DNA from: a virus | Strand: one strand, 5' to 3' | IMG/VR virus record: IMGVR_UViG_3300050821_001316 | Coordinates: 1 to 38,144 of that record | DNA length: 38,144 nt | In this document: positions 31,713-38,144 of the stretch, one piece after another | Numbering within the stretch: position 1 is the first letter of the stretch | Layout: each line of letters starts with the position of its first letter | Translations under genes and position numbers: made by a program | Notes under the pieces: generated by a model | What the model was told of the DNA's origin: nothing | The model's database searches: none | Seen by the model: only the letters and a program-made list of their open reading frames with translations

Positions 31713-33055
31713 AGATTCTGGCAATAGACTCCGGTTCGGAGGCTCTTGATTGGTTAATGCGCTGTCAGGAGTGGGGCCACGAAGTAATGTGGTTCTGCAA
31801 AAAAAAGAAGCCTGACGAGATTCAGCTTGCCGGCAAGGGGATCGTTCCGAAGCTGATCGACTACGAGCTGTTACGCAAGCGATACATCGGCTGGGCGGAT
31901 CTGATTTTCCTCACCGATAACGCGCATTACACCGATCTGGTCGAGCCTTACCGCAAACTCGGCTATCCGATCTTCGGCCCCTCACCCGAAGCCGGCGACC
32001 TGGAGCTAAACCGCCGCATCGGTCAAGAGGCGATGAAAAGGGCGGGGCTGAAGACGATTCCCGGCGTCGCCTTCGACAATTACGACGAAGCGATCAAGTA
32101 CGTCGCCAAGCATCCCACTTATCTTGTGAGCAAGCCGAGCGGAGAGGCGGACAAAGCGCTTTCCTACGTGGCCGAGGACGCAGCGAGCCTGACGTATATG
32201 TTCGAGCGCTGGAAGGGGAACGAGAAGTACGTCAGCGATGCCAAGAAGCACGGGTTCATTCTGCAAGAGAAGGTTACCGGCGTTGAGTTCGCGGTCGGCG
32301 GATGGTTCGGTCCCGGTGGCTGGTCTAAATGGTGGTATGAGAACTTTGAAAACAAGAAGCTGATGAACGGCGACCTCGGCCAGAACACGGGGGAGATGGG
32401 CACCTTGTCGATGTACGTGTCGAGGTCAAAATTAGCGGACCTTGCGCTCAAGCCAATGACGAAACAACTTGAGCGTCTGGAGTACGTAGGCTTCATCGAC
32501 ATCAGCGGCATGATCGACGACGGCGGAGAGTTCTGGCCCTTCGAGTTTACGACCCGCCCGGGGTGGCCTACGTTCTACAATCAGACCGCGACGCACGAAG
32601 GCGATCCGGCGCAATGGATGCTTGATCTTTTGCTTGGGCGCGACACGCTGAAGGTGAAGGAGAATGTGGTCTGTATCTCGGTCGTTATTGCAATCCCAGA
32701 TTTCCCTTACTCGAAGTACACCGCCAAGCTGGTGAACGGCATCCCGATCTACAACGCGACCGATCGTGAGCATGTCCACTTGTGCGAGGTCATGATGGGC
32801 GAGGATGTTCCAGTGCAGGTAGGCGATAGCATTGTCCGGATGCCGCATTACGTGTCGTGCGGCGATTACATCGCAGTCGTTACCGGGTGCGGAGACACGA
32901 TCACCGGGGCGCGTCGCAGCGCGTATTCGGCGGTCAAGAAGATCAAGATGCCAGCCGATCCGTTCTATCGAACCGACATCGGTGCGGGTAGAATAACGGC
33001 CGGCCTCCCTGCGATCCAGAAGCACGGATTCGCGACCAACTTCAGGGTGATGTGA
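31709..33055 (+). CDS. purD: PurD-like ATP-grasp ligase
   Basis: 448 residues resembling phosphoribosylamine-glycine ligase, the ATP-grasp enzyme joining glycine to phosphoribosylamine in purine synthesis. Matching blocks: IFGPSPEAGDLELN (88-101, as in IFGPS-AA-LE-SK), NTGEMGT (226-232, as in PNTGGMG), FTTRPGWP (280-287, the Arg-containing site) and VVTGCGDTITGARRSAY near the C-terminus (the GARS C domain). The N-terminus is altered (MKILAIDSGSEALDWLM), lacking the usual GSGGREHA block, so the substrate may differ. Phage forms are familiar from environmental genomes. It is late in the structural operon, which is odd for nucleotide metabolism. Confidence 0.75.
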   Translation: MKILAIDSGSEALDWLMRCQEWGHEVMWFCKKKKPDEIQLAGKGIVPKLIDYELLRKRYIGWADLIFLTDNAHYTDLVEPYRKLGYPIFGPSPEAGDLELNRRIGQEAMKRAGLKTIPGVAFDNYDEAIKYVAKHPTYLVSKPSGEADKALSYVAEDAASLTYMFERWKGNEKYVSDAKKHGFILQEKVTGVEFAVGGWFGPGGWSKWWYENFENKKLMNGDLGQNTGEMGTLSMYVSRSKLADLALKPMTKQLERLEYVGFIDISGMIDDGGEFWPFEFTTRPGWPTFYNQTATHEGDPAQWMLDLLLGRDTLKVKENVVCISVVIAIPDFPYSKYTAKLVNGIPIYNATDREHVHLCEVMMGEDVPVQVGDSIVRMPHYVSCGDYIAVVTGCGDTITGARRSAYSAVKKIKMPADPFYRTDIGAGRITAGLPAIQKHGFATNFRVM

Positions 33056-33558
33056 TGACCGAACCGATCCCCGGCACGGAGCGCGAGCAGATCGACGAGG
33101 AAGACGTCGGGATGCCTGGGCTTGACGAAGGCACTGAGATTGACTCGGACATTTCCGACGAGCAGCGTACCGCAAAGCCAAAGAAGAAGTATCCTCGCAA
33201 AGCGTCGCCGATCGCTGGCGGATTTATGACCAAGCAAGCGTTGGCTCGCACGGTAGGTAGCAAGTTATTCGAGCGCACTGTATTGCAGCGGATGAAGCTG
33301 TACCGGCGTGATGCGCTCGACGTATTGCACGATCTGGCGATGATGCCGCGTAGCGACAACTCCGCGAACAATCATCTCAAATACCTAGCCGCGTGCAAGC
33401 TGGTTGGAAACTTGGAGGCACCCGAGGCTACCAATAACGCGCTGCCAGATTTTCTCAAGAAGCTGAACGACGACTATCGAAAGAACGCGCCTAGGATCAA
33501 GGAAGTGCGCGAGCGCACAGTTACTTTCGAGGATGCACCGCCGAAGCTGGTGAACTGA
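33055..33558 (+). CDS. Last late gene: small charged protein, role uncertain
   Basis: 167 residues from ATG 33055, with AGGG seven bases upstream; a GTG at 33052 would add one residue. The first 60 residues are acidic, then Lys-rich and probably disordered. The rest is helical (KLYRRDALDVLHDLAMM, HLKYLAACKLVG). The layout of a disordered N-terminus plus small helical domain loosely recalls terminase small subunits, and no other candidate is seen, but this is weak. It converges on the minus-strand operon with only 8 bases between stops. Confidence 0.5.
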   Translation: MTEPIPGTEREQIDEEDVGMPGLDEGTEIDSDISDEQRTAKPKKKYPRKASPIAGGFMTKQALARTVGSKLFERTVLQRMKLYRRDALDVLHDLAMMPRSDNSANNHLKYLAACKLVGNLEAPEATNNALPDFLKKLNDDYRKNAPRIKEVRERTVTFEDAPPKLVN

Positions 33559-33582
33559 GGCTCATGCTACTTTTTCACCAGC
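33546..33582. other. Inverted repeat across the convergent junction
   Basis: GCTGGTGAA (33546-33554) and TTCACCAGC (33574-33582) are a perfect 9-bp inverted repeat with a 19-base loop that holds both convergent stop codons. RNA from either strand could fold into the hairpin. No long U-tract follows on the plus side. It may act as a shared, weak bidirectional terminator, or simply reflect similar C-terminal codons (LVN and LVK) in both genes. Confidence 0.4.
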
Positions 33583-33878
33583 GCGAGGAGATTCCTACCG
33601 AACGTAGCTGTGTCGTACCCGATTGATTGAATCGCCGCATCGAACATGACTTCACGCAGCACGTTTTTAGACCTGTAAGTCTGAATATCAATGGCGCGCA
33701 TGTCGTTAGCCAGATTCGGAGACTTTACAAGCAGCACATCGCGCTCGCGCATGAACTTCACGTCGTCTTCGGTAAACTGCACCGGGTCGCGGAACAACAA
33801 AAGCGTCAAGCGACCGCACGACATGACATCGACGCCCAATTCTTTATTCGGCTCTGGCTCAGGCTTCTTCGTGCTCAT
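33567..33878 (-). CDS. 103-aa hypothetical protein, end of minus operon
   Basis: 103 residues from ATG at 33878, with AAGGAAGGGG upstream. The N-terminus is Lys/Glu/Pro-rich. The rest is a small alpha/beta-like domain (GRLTLLLFRDPVQFTEDD, MRERDVLLVKSPNL). The start follows directly after the stop of the second frame over the methyltransferase (TAG then ATG, no gap), whereas the methyltransferase itself stops 13 bases earlier. Not recognised. Confidence 0.6.
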   Translation of the reverse strand: MSTKKPEPEPNKELGVDVMSCGRLTLLLFRDPVQFTEDDVKFMRERDVLLVKSPNLANDMRAIDIQTYRSKNVLREVMFDAAIQSIGYDTATFGRNLLALVKK

Positions 33879-34727
33879 CTATTCCCCTTCCTTATCGGCT
33901 GGGCGGCAAAGGCTTACTGTTGGCGCTAATGATGGCTCTGCCGATGATTTCCGCGATTTGCGGGACGATGGCATTGCCGAGGCATCGCAAACGGTCCACT
34001 CGGCGGGGTATCCCATGAGCCACTCGACCCACGTCGGGTTCAGACTCCCACCTATTACCGAAATAAGCGGCGGCGCCTGGCCCCCAGACGGATTGAATCG
34101 GCGTGGTGGCATCGGCTTCTCTGCCGCGTCCATGCAAGTCGGCGTAGGCCACGATCCAGACTCGATCCCGTCGGTGAGGCGCACCAACGGAGGAAGCTGG
34201 TATGCAATGCCATTCCGCGTCATACCCGAGCGCGGCCAGGTCTCCGAGAACTCGCTCCATTCCCCGTCCAAGCAGAGCTGCGACGTTCTCCATGATCGCG
34301 TAGCGCGGTCGTAATTCGCCAATAAGACGGGCGAACTCGCTCCATAATCCGCTGCGCTCGCCATCGATCCCTGCCCGCTTGCCCGCGTTGCTGATGTCCT
34401 GGCAGGGGAAGCCGCCGCAAAGAACGTCCGGAAGTGGCCGCTCGGACTCGGATTGCCACGTATCACTTGCAACAGATCGCCGCGCCCCCCACGTTCTGCC
34501 ATGCTCGCGCTCGGGGTCGGCAATATTCCAATCCCGCCATGACCGTAATCCTTCTCCTGTGATTCCTCTAATATCTCCAAGGTTGGGAACAGTTGGCCAG
34601 TGACGCCGCAGGACCGCGCTTGCGTAGGGGTCGATTTCACTTTGCCAGATGACGCGCATCCCTGCTCGTTCGAGGCCGAGGTCGAATCCGCCGATTCCGG
34701 AGAACAGACTGCCGACCGTGAGTTCAC
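33879..34727 (-). CDS. Second frame fully overlapping the methyltransferase
   Basis: 282 codons without a stop on the same strand, in another frame from the methyltransferase. Its GTG (34727) sits in a GTGA overlap with the stop of the 44-residue upstream gene, with AGGAG four bases away, and its TAG touches the next gene's ATG. Internal sequences include LPTPSASM, GGRGDLL, SETWPRSGMTRNGIAYQ, SWPTPT and LNPTWVEWLMGYPAEWT. These are peptide styles I recall from separate phage proteins found near methyltransferases, though such records could be annotated shadows. No enzymatic motif is assigned. It may be a true overprinted gene. Confidence 0.45.
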   Translation of the reverse strand: MNSRSAVCSPESADSTSASNEQGCASSGKVKSTPTQARSCGVTGQLFPTLEILEESQEKDYGHGGIGILPTPSASMAERGGRGDLLQVIRGNPSPSGHFRTFFAAASPARTSATRASGQGSMASAADYGASSPVLLANYDRATRSWRTSQLCLDGEWSEFSETWPRSGMTRNGIAYQLPPLVRLTDGIESGSWPTPTCMDAAEKPMPPRRFNPSGGQAPPLISVIGGSLNPTWVEWLMGYPAEWTVCDASAMPSSRKSRKSSAEPSLAPTVSLCRPADKEGE

Positions 34728-34731
34728 TCAT
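33892..34731 (-). CDS. C5-cytosine DNA methyltransferase
   Basis: 279 residues with the full motif order: SAM-binding LFSGIGGFDLGLERAGM (9-25, motif I), GGFPCQDIS with catalytic C110 (106-114, motif IV), ENV (148-150, motif VI), PHRRDRVWIVA (185-195, motif VIII) and LGNAIVPQIAEIIG (251-264, motif X). It transfers methyl from SAM to cytosine C5, probably to protect phage DNA from host restriction. The target-recognition part between motifs VIII and X is very short (about 55 residues), and residues 60-98 are an extra insert. ATG 34731 has AGGAG directly abutting it, which is poor spacing. No cognate endonuclease is seen, so it is an orphan enzyme. Confidence 0.88.
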   Translation of the reverse strand: MSELTVGSLFSGIGGFDLGLERAGMRVIWQSEIDPYASAVLRRHWPTVPNLGDIRGITGEGLRSWRDWNIADPEREHGRTWGARRSVASDTWQSESERPLPDVLCGGFPCQDISNAGKRAGIDGERSGLWSEFARLIGELRPRYAIMENVAALLGRGMERVLGDLAALGYDAEWHCIPASSVGAPHRRDRVWIVAYADLHGRGREADATTPIQSVWGPGAAAYFGNRWESEPDVGRVAHGIPRRVDRLRCLGNAIVPQIAEIIGRAIISANSKPLPPSR

Positions 34732-34858
34732 CTCCTGTAGTCTTATCGGCTGGACTGAGGGCGGCGCGGGCGGCGATCACATCGCGCACATCGCGTTCCA
34801 GTTCCGCAATCTTCGCAGAGTAGGATAGACAACAGGGACAGGTTCCGCAGGGGATCAT
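34724..34858 (-). CDS. 44-aa Cys-rich small protein
   Basis: ATG at 34858-34856 is coupled to the stop of the upstream gene (ATGA). The 44 residues start MIPCGTCPCC, a CxxCxC-type cluster that could bind metal, followed by a charged helix (KIAELERDVRDVIAARAAL). Its last codons contain the AGGAG used by the methyltransferase region, and its TGA overlaps the second-frame GTG and follows the methyltransferase ATG. Coupling on both sides supports a real gene; function unknown. Confidence 0.6.
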   Translation of the reverse strand: MIPCGTCPCCLSYSAKIAELERDVRDVIAARAALSPADKTTGDE

Positions 34859-35013
34859 GAGCCGCCCTGTTGGGTTGGACGATCCAGCCAAGGGCTTAAA
34901 CTTTGCGGGTCGACGGATCTCCTCGGCTCTCCAGCCATCACGCAGAGCGCCATGACGAGCATCCCGAGCATTCCGCCAGCGATGAACGCGATTAGGTATG
35001 AAAGGAGCTTCAT
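34855..35013 (-). CDS. 52-aa small membrane protein
   Basis: ATG at 35013-35011 overlaps the stop of the Sak4-like gene (ATGA), and its own stop overlaps the next ATG. Residues 4-27 (LSYLIAFIAGGMLGMLVMAL core) are a Gly/Met-rich transmembrane helix, followed by a basic, Pro-rich cytoplasmic or periplasmic tail. No function is recognised. Membrane micropeptides in early phage operons may be host-takeover factors; that is a guess. Confidence 0.6.
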   Translation of the reverse strand: MKLLSYLIAFIAGGMLGMLVMALCVMAGEPRRSVDPQSLSPWLDRPTQQGGS

Positions 35014-35918
35014 GCGTGGGCCTCGATCCAGGTCTTTGCCCGCTCGAAATCCTTGGCGAGCATCATGGAGAGCAATGGTACGCCAGCCTTCTTTTTTAGT
35101 CGTTCGAGTGGAATACCTTTAGTCTGGCAGAGCGTTTCCAACATCACTACGTCGTCGGGCAGTATGTACGGCTCTTGCGCACCGTTAGGCTTTGGTTGTA
35201 CTTCAGAGTGACCGCCAGCCCACTCCGCGAGCCGAGCGCCGGTTCCAACAGTAATCGGCTCTCCGTCAACGAACACCTTGCGCAGAACGTCGAGAGTGTA
35301 CTTCGTTCCGTGAAAGCGATGCTCCTGGTCGATCCATCCATGGACGAACATTTCAAACAGGATGTCCTCAGACTGCTTGGGCGAAAGATTCGGCGAGCGC
35401 ACCCATTCCTTCTTACCGTCTTTCGTAACCTCCATCATCGGATATTTTGCTCTCATGCACACGATGACCAACGGAATCGGCGTCTGCGTCAGACGAAGCA
35501 TGAACTCGCGGGCATGAGAAACCTTGGGCACCTGCCACACCAGCGGACCCTTCTTGCCGGCCTCCTGATTCGCTGCGGCCATCGCCAGGACGCCTCCGAC
35601 GCCTTCCCATTCGTGCGAAGCACTGTCCACGATGAGGCATTGCAGCTTCGCATCCTCAGCCGCTTTAATCGCCGCACCGTATGTCTTTGGCGAGAACTCC
35701 TCGCGGATTGGCAGCACGTTGTATCCGCCTACCTCAGCATCGGATGCGTAGGTTTCTCCGCGCCCTGATTCCGTCTCGATCATCCCCACCTTCGACATAT
35801 CGCCCGCAAACCCTTTGGCGATGAGCAACGAACTCCGCGTCTTGCCGCAACCGGATTCTGAATACAACCCGATGAGAGGCTTCGCCTCGGAAGTTATCGC
35901 CTTGCGAAAGTGGTTCAT
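35010..35918 (-). CDS. Sak4-like recombination ATPase (RecA-type)
   Basis: 302 residues from ATG at 35918 (ATGA overlap with the exonuclease stop); an upstream in-frame extension lies inside that gene. Walker A is GLYSESGCGKTRSS (17-30, with GCGKT) and Walker B is LQCLIVDSAS (92-101, D98). The compact RecA core with a C-terminal helical part fits phage Sak4-type single-strand annealing/recombinase ATPases, which assist homologous recombination. Pairing with the adjacent RecE-like exonuclease supports this. A generic phage AAA ATPase is the alternative. Confidence 0.75.
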   Translation of the reverse strand: MNHFRKAITSEAKPLIGLYSESGCGKTRSSLLIAKGFAGDMSKVGMIETESGRGETYASDAEVGGYNVLPIREEFSPKTYGAAIKAAEDAKLQCLIVDSASHEWEGVGGVLAMAAANQEAGKKGPLVWQVPKVSHAREFMLRLTQTPIPLVIVCMRAKYPMMEVTKDGKKEWVRSPNLSPKQSEDILFEMFVHGWIDQEHRFHGTKYTLDVLRKVFVDGEPITVGTGARLAEWAGGHSEVQPKPNGAQEPYILPDDVVMLETLCQTKGIPLERLKKKAGVPLLSMMLAKDFERAKTWIEAHA

Positions 35919-36808
35919 TTGTCGCGTCTCCACGGATCGTCCATTTGCCGTACTTCGATCTGCGCCTCCATCCAAGCGGGTGCCTCAGCCCAATGGACTA
36001 CTCTGGGGTACGAGGGCCAACTGTCGGCCTTGGCACACGACTTCCATTCCATCAAACCGAGCGAAACCTTCTGCGCGGCAAGGTCCATCGACCTCGGGTC
36101 CAGCCCGACGAGATACGGGAGGCACGGCAATTTTGTTGGAACGACAAGGAAAATGTACGTCGGGACAACACCGTAAATTTGCTCGATCCCTCGCGAGTAA
36201 AAGGCGGCTGACGTGTCATAGCCCATTGAGAATAGTTGTGTGCGAATCCATGCGCGAGGACCGCCTTCGATACTCGTGAACTTCGCGTCCACAACTAGTT
36301 TGTGATCGGTGCTAATCCGGTCAGGTCTGATGCGGCACGGAGTCGGCCCGTCATCCCATGTGAACGTCAGCTCACTCTCGCCGCCGTCCGTTTGAAACGC
36401 AGCGTAGATCGCCGGCTCCGTTTCCTTGAGCGAGTCGATGAACTCAAGCGCCGACGCGACCATTGCGGAAATCTCCGCGATGTCCTGCTTGAGAATAGGG
36501 ATCTTGCCGGACTCGCGCGCTGCGTCACGGGCCGCGCGGATTGACTTGTTCGTCCAGCCCACGGGGATCGCGCCAGTCTTCTCTGCTGGATGATCTTCCG
36601 GGTCAATGACAGCGCAACAGTCCGCGTTGCCTTCAAGTAGCACGGCGTGCGCAATCGTTCCCGCGTCCATCTCTGGCGAAGTCTCGCGCACGCGGTTAGG
36701 ATTGAGCCAGCTATTCCACCAAGCTCTAGCTGGGCAATCGAGCACGTCCGTTATCAGCCCTGCGCTGACCGCCGGAAGGTCGAGGTATTCCTGCATCGAC
36801 ATTTTCAC
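35915..36808 (-). CDS. RecE-like PD-(D/E)xK exonuclease
   Basis: 297 residues with the features of phage exonucleases of the RecE/exodeoxyribonuclease VIII type: MDAGTIAHAVLLEG (47-60) with H54, CRIRPDRIS (158-166) with D163, KLVVDAKF (170-177) giving the D-x-K pair D174/K176, and then a Q...Y helix (QLFSMGYDTSAAFY). It would resect double-stranded ends to give the single strand used by the neighbouring Sak4-like protein. GTG 36808 is one base into the previous stop; ATG 36802 is an alternative. GGAGAAGG lies upstream. Confidence 0.78.
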   Translation of the reverse strand: MKMSMQEYLDLPAVSAGLITDVLDCPARAWWNSWLNPNRVRETSPEMDAGTIAHAVLLEGNADCCAVIDPEDHPAEKTGAIPVGWTNKSIRAARDAARESGKIPILKQDIAEISAMVASALEFIDSLKETEPAIYAAFQTDGGESELTFTWDDGPTPCRIRPDRISTDHKLVVDAKFTSIEGGPRAWIRTQLFSMGYDTSAAFYSRGIEQIYGVVPTYIFLVVPTKLPCLPYLVGLDPRSMDLAAQKVSLGLMEWKSCAKADSWPSYPRVVHWAEAPAWMEAQIEVRQMDDPWRRDK

Positions 36809-36993
36809 TATGCCTTCTCCACGCGAATCCCGCTGGCCACCAGTTCAGCGATGCGGATACCGTTAGGCACAGTGGCCCGATACTTCGCGGCCACCATCCG
36901 GATAGCCGCCGCAGCGTTCGGCGCTTGGATCAGGCGCGGGGGATGCGTTTCGAGCAGCGTGGTGTCTTCGACGCAATAGATGCGCTGGTTCAT
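36808..36993 (-). CDS. 61-aa small protein upstream of the exonuclease
   Basis: ATG at 36993 has AAGGA upstream and overlaps the stop of the preceding gene; a longer form from 37020 lacks these features. 61 residues: strand (RIYCVEDTTLL), then HPPRLIQAPNAAAAIRMVAA, a helix containing AKYRAT, and a final GIRIAELVASGIRVEKA. The pattern resembles small alpha/beta phage proteins without a known role. Confidence 0.6.
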   Translation of the reverse strand: MNQRIYCVEDTTLLETHPPRLIQAPNAAAAIRMVAAKYRATVPNGIRIAELVASGIRVEKA

Positions 36994-37199
36994 TGTTTTT
37001 CCTTCGGAGTGAAAGCCCAATTCAAAGGATCACGTCGCCCGTTGAGCCTGTCGAGCGATTGCTTGAGGCGCGAAAGTTCGACGAGGTAGACCGCCTTCGT
37101 TTGCGGCCACATTTCCACCGCTCGTTCGTCCTCATATACACGCGCCTCAAGGTGCGCTATCTCCATCCGCAGGAAGAAACGGCGTATCGCGCGAATCAT
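36990..37199 (-). CDS. 69-aa helical, charged protein
   Basis: 69 residues from ATG at 37199, coupled on both sides by ATGA overlaps. It starts MIRAIRRFFLRMEIAHLEARV, a basic amphipathic helix, and continues with a Leu-rich helix (LVELSRLKQSLDRLNG) and a Lys-rich tail. Small helical proteins like this are common in early phage operons. Function unknown. Confidence 0.6.
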   Translation of the reverse strand: MIRAIRRFFLRMEIAHLEARVYEDERAVEMWPQTKAVYLVELSRLKQSLDRLNGRRDPLNWAFTPKEKQ

Positions 37200-38144
37200 G
37201 ATTCAAATCCTGGCGCGTACTCTTTCCAATCCTTGTATACCAGTTCCTTCCCTCCAGGATGCGTGCGCCACGTCGAAGCAACAGCTGCCTGTGAAATACG
37301 GCCAGCGTTGCCATCGTACAAGTCAGGATTTATCGGCAACCAGTACGCACGAAAAGACCCGTCCGGTTCCGGCGAACGATTGATGACGCGAATTTTTGCA
37401 ATCGGCCGTCCAGCGTCCAAACGCTCGACGTACAAGGTTCCGAAAACTTCATCGTGTGCAACAGGCTTCATCCCCGATTCTTGAATGTAACGATCTTCGC
37501 CAAAACGCTCGATCATCACTCTACGAACTTCGGCGTTAGTTTCGTTAGTAATATGCGTGATCGTTATCCATTCCGGTTTCACAACAACAAATGCCGGCAC
37601 AAGCACCCCGTGCCAGAAGTAAAGATTCTCCACATCAGAGAGGATCGCGGCGTGTGTGTCGTGATGCAAGCGCCGCGTATTTTCTGTTTTTTCGACGGAA
37701 ATGCATGGCTTCGCTACCCAATACAAAGTGTCCTCCGTCCAATGCAGCAGCCAGCAGCCAGCAAGGTAGGCTTCAAACAAAGGTGCTGACCATTTCTGAA
37801 CGTTAGATGATTTGAGTTGCAACGCTCCAATGTGTGTAAGCGAAACCCAAGAAATTTCCCACCGCCAGTACCACCAGCCGCCGGCTTGAATGCACCAAGC
37901 GAGAAAGCGCTTTAGAGCTTTCGAGCCATCGAGGGCGTCGAGGGCGTCGAGGGCGTCGCGGGCGGCGCGGGCGTCGCGGGCGTCGAGGGCGGCGCGGGCG
38001 TCGAGGGCGGCGCGGGCGTCGCGGGCGGCGCGGGCGGCGCGGGCGTCGCGGGCGGCGCGGGCGTCGAGGGCGTCGCGGGCGTCGAGGGCGGCGCGGGCGG
38101 CGCGGGCGTCGAGGGCGGCGCGGGCGGCGCGGGCGTCGAGGGCG
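37196..38144 (-). CDS. DUF6745-like protein with tripeptide-repeat N-terminus (5' truncated)
   Basis: 315 residues are visible; the frame is open to the window edge, so the true start lies outside. At least 71 N-terminal residues are a repeated tripeptide (D/A)-A-(L/R) encoded by the 9-bp minisatellite. A Trp-rich linker (GGWWYWRW) follows, then a C-terminal domain with VENLYFWHGVLVP, EVRRVMIERFGEDRYI, FGTLYVERLD and INRSPEPDGSFRAYW, which resembles the DUF6745 family of bacteria and phages. The family's biochemical role is unknown; bacterial members also carry low-complexity repeats upstream of this domain. It is the first visible gene of the minus operon, and its stop overlaps the next ATG. 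Confidence 0.7.
   Translation of the reverse strand, partial: ALDARAARAALDARAARAALDARDALDARAARDARAARAARDARAALDARAALDARDARAARDALDALDALDGSKALKRFLAWCIQAGGWWYWRWEISWVSLTHIGALQLKSSNVQKWSAPLFEAYLAGCWLLHWTEDTLYWVAKPCISVEKTENTRRLHHDTHAAILSDVENLYFWHGVLVPAFVVVKPEWITITHITNETNAEVRRVMIERFGEDRYIQESGMKPVAHDEVFGTLYVERLDAGRPIAKIRVINRSPEPDGSFRAYWLPINPDLYDGNAGRISQAAVASTWRTHPGGKELVYKDWKEYAPGFES
37931..38144. repeat. 9-bp minisatellite, 23 full units plus a partial
   Basis: A perfect 9-base period on the plus strand: GAG or GCG, then GGC, then GTC or GGC. Only these two sites vary among 23 complete units, and the window ends inside unit 24. Units 18-20 and 21-23 form an identical 27-base higher-order repeat. In the minus-strand gene the unit codes (D/A)-A-(L/R), so the frame is kept for any unit number. 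Confidence 0.95.

Noticed and set aside
33627-34603. Plus-strand open frames across the methyltransferase region
   Set aside because: They lack starts with ribosome sites and recognisable sequence, and run against the chained minus operon.
37931-38144. CRISPR-like or diversity-generating-retroelement variable repeat
   Set aside because: The 9-base units have no spacers. The variation is restricted to two A/C and T/G sites, and no reverse transcriptase or template repeat is visible.

Overview
The window is a segment of a tailed-phage genome. It holds a terminase large subunit, portal, scaffold, N4-gp56-type major capsid protein, nozzle-like tail protein, three tail-fibre-type genes, a lysis region and large Gln/Pro-rich ejection-type proteins. 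No tape measure, tail tube or sheath gene is visible, so a short-tailed (podovirus-like) virion is likely. A Sec signal peptide and a lipoprotein lipobox point to a Gram-negative host. No integrase, RNA polymerase, DNA polymerase, tRNA or CRISPR array is visible. Both ends are cut: a gene tail at 1-189, and a minus-strand gene that runs off the right end inside a 9-bp minisatellite.

Plus strand, 542-33558, is one very compact late region in which most junctions are stop-start overlaps or gaps of a few bases. The order is: unknown gene, TerL, two tiny basic proteins, portal, HExxH metallopeptidase-like protein, small virion-type proteins, secreted protein, papain-like tail peptidase, LamG-like repeat protein, coiled-coil protein, scaffold, major capsid protein, head-tail adaptor candidates, nozzle, fibres and glycine-rich adhesins, lysis genes, small proteins, GNAT protein, three ejection-type proteins, a 23-residue membrane peptide, a PurD-like ATP-grasp enzyme and a last protein of unknown role. 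The only longer gaps are 190-541 (possible promoter and hairpin), 12590-12649 (a good -35 box) and 24005-24125 (hairpin).

Minus strand, 38144-33567, is a convergent operon chained by ATGA/GTGA overlaps. In transcription order it has a DUF6745-like protein with a tripeptide-repeat N-terminus, small proteins, a RecE-like exonuclease and a Sak4-like ATPase (a recombination pair), two small proteins, and a C5-cytosine methyltransferase whose whole length is overlapped by a second open frame.

The main unexplained signals are: (1) a shared N-terminal peptide (consensus basic-x-Y/F-L/F-T/S/H-L-G) on seven otherwise mostly unrelated late proteins, including scaffold, capsid protein, two fibres and an ejection-type protein, which may be a virion-targeting tag; (2) the second frame over the methyltransferase, whose start and stop fit the operon better than those of the methyltransferase itself; (3) the minisatellite, whose units vary only at two second-codon positions; (4) micro-ORFs held between overlapping stop and start codons. 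Function calls come from reading the protein sequences; no database was searched.
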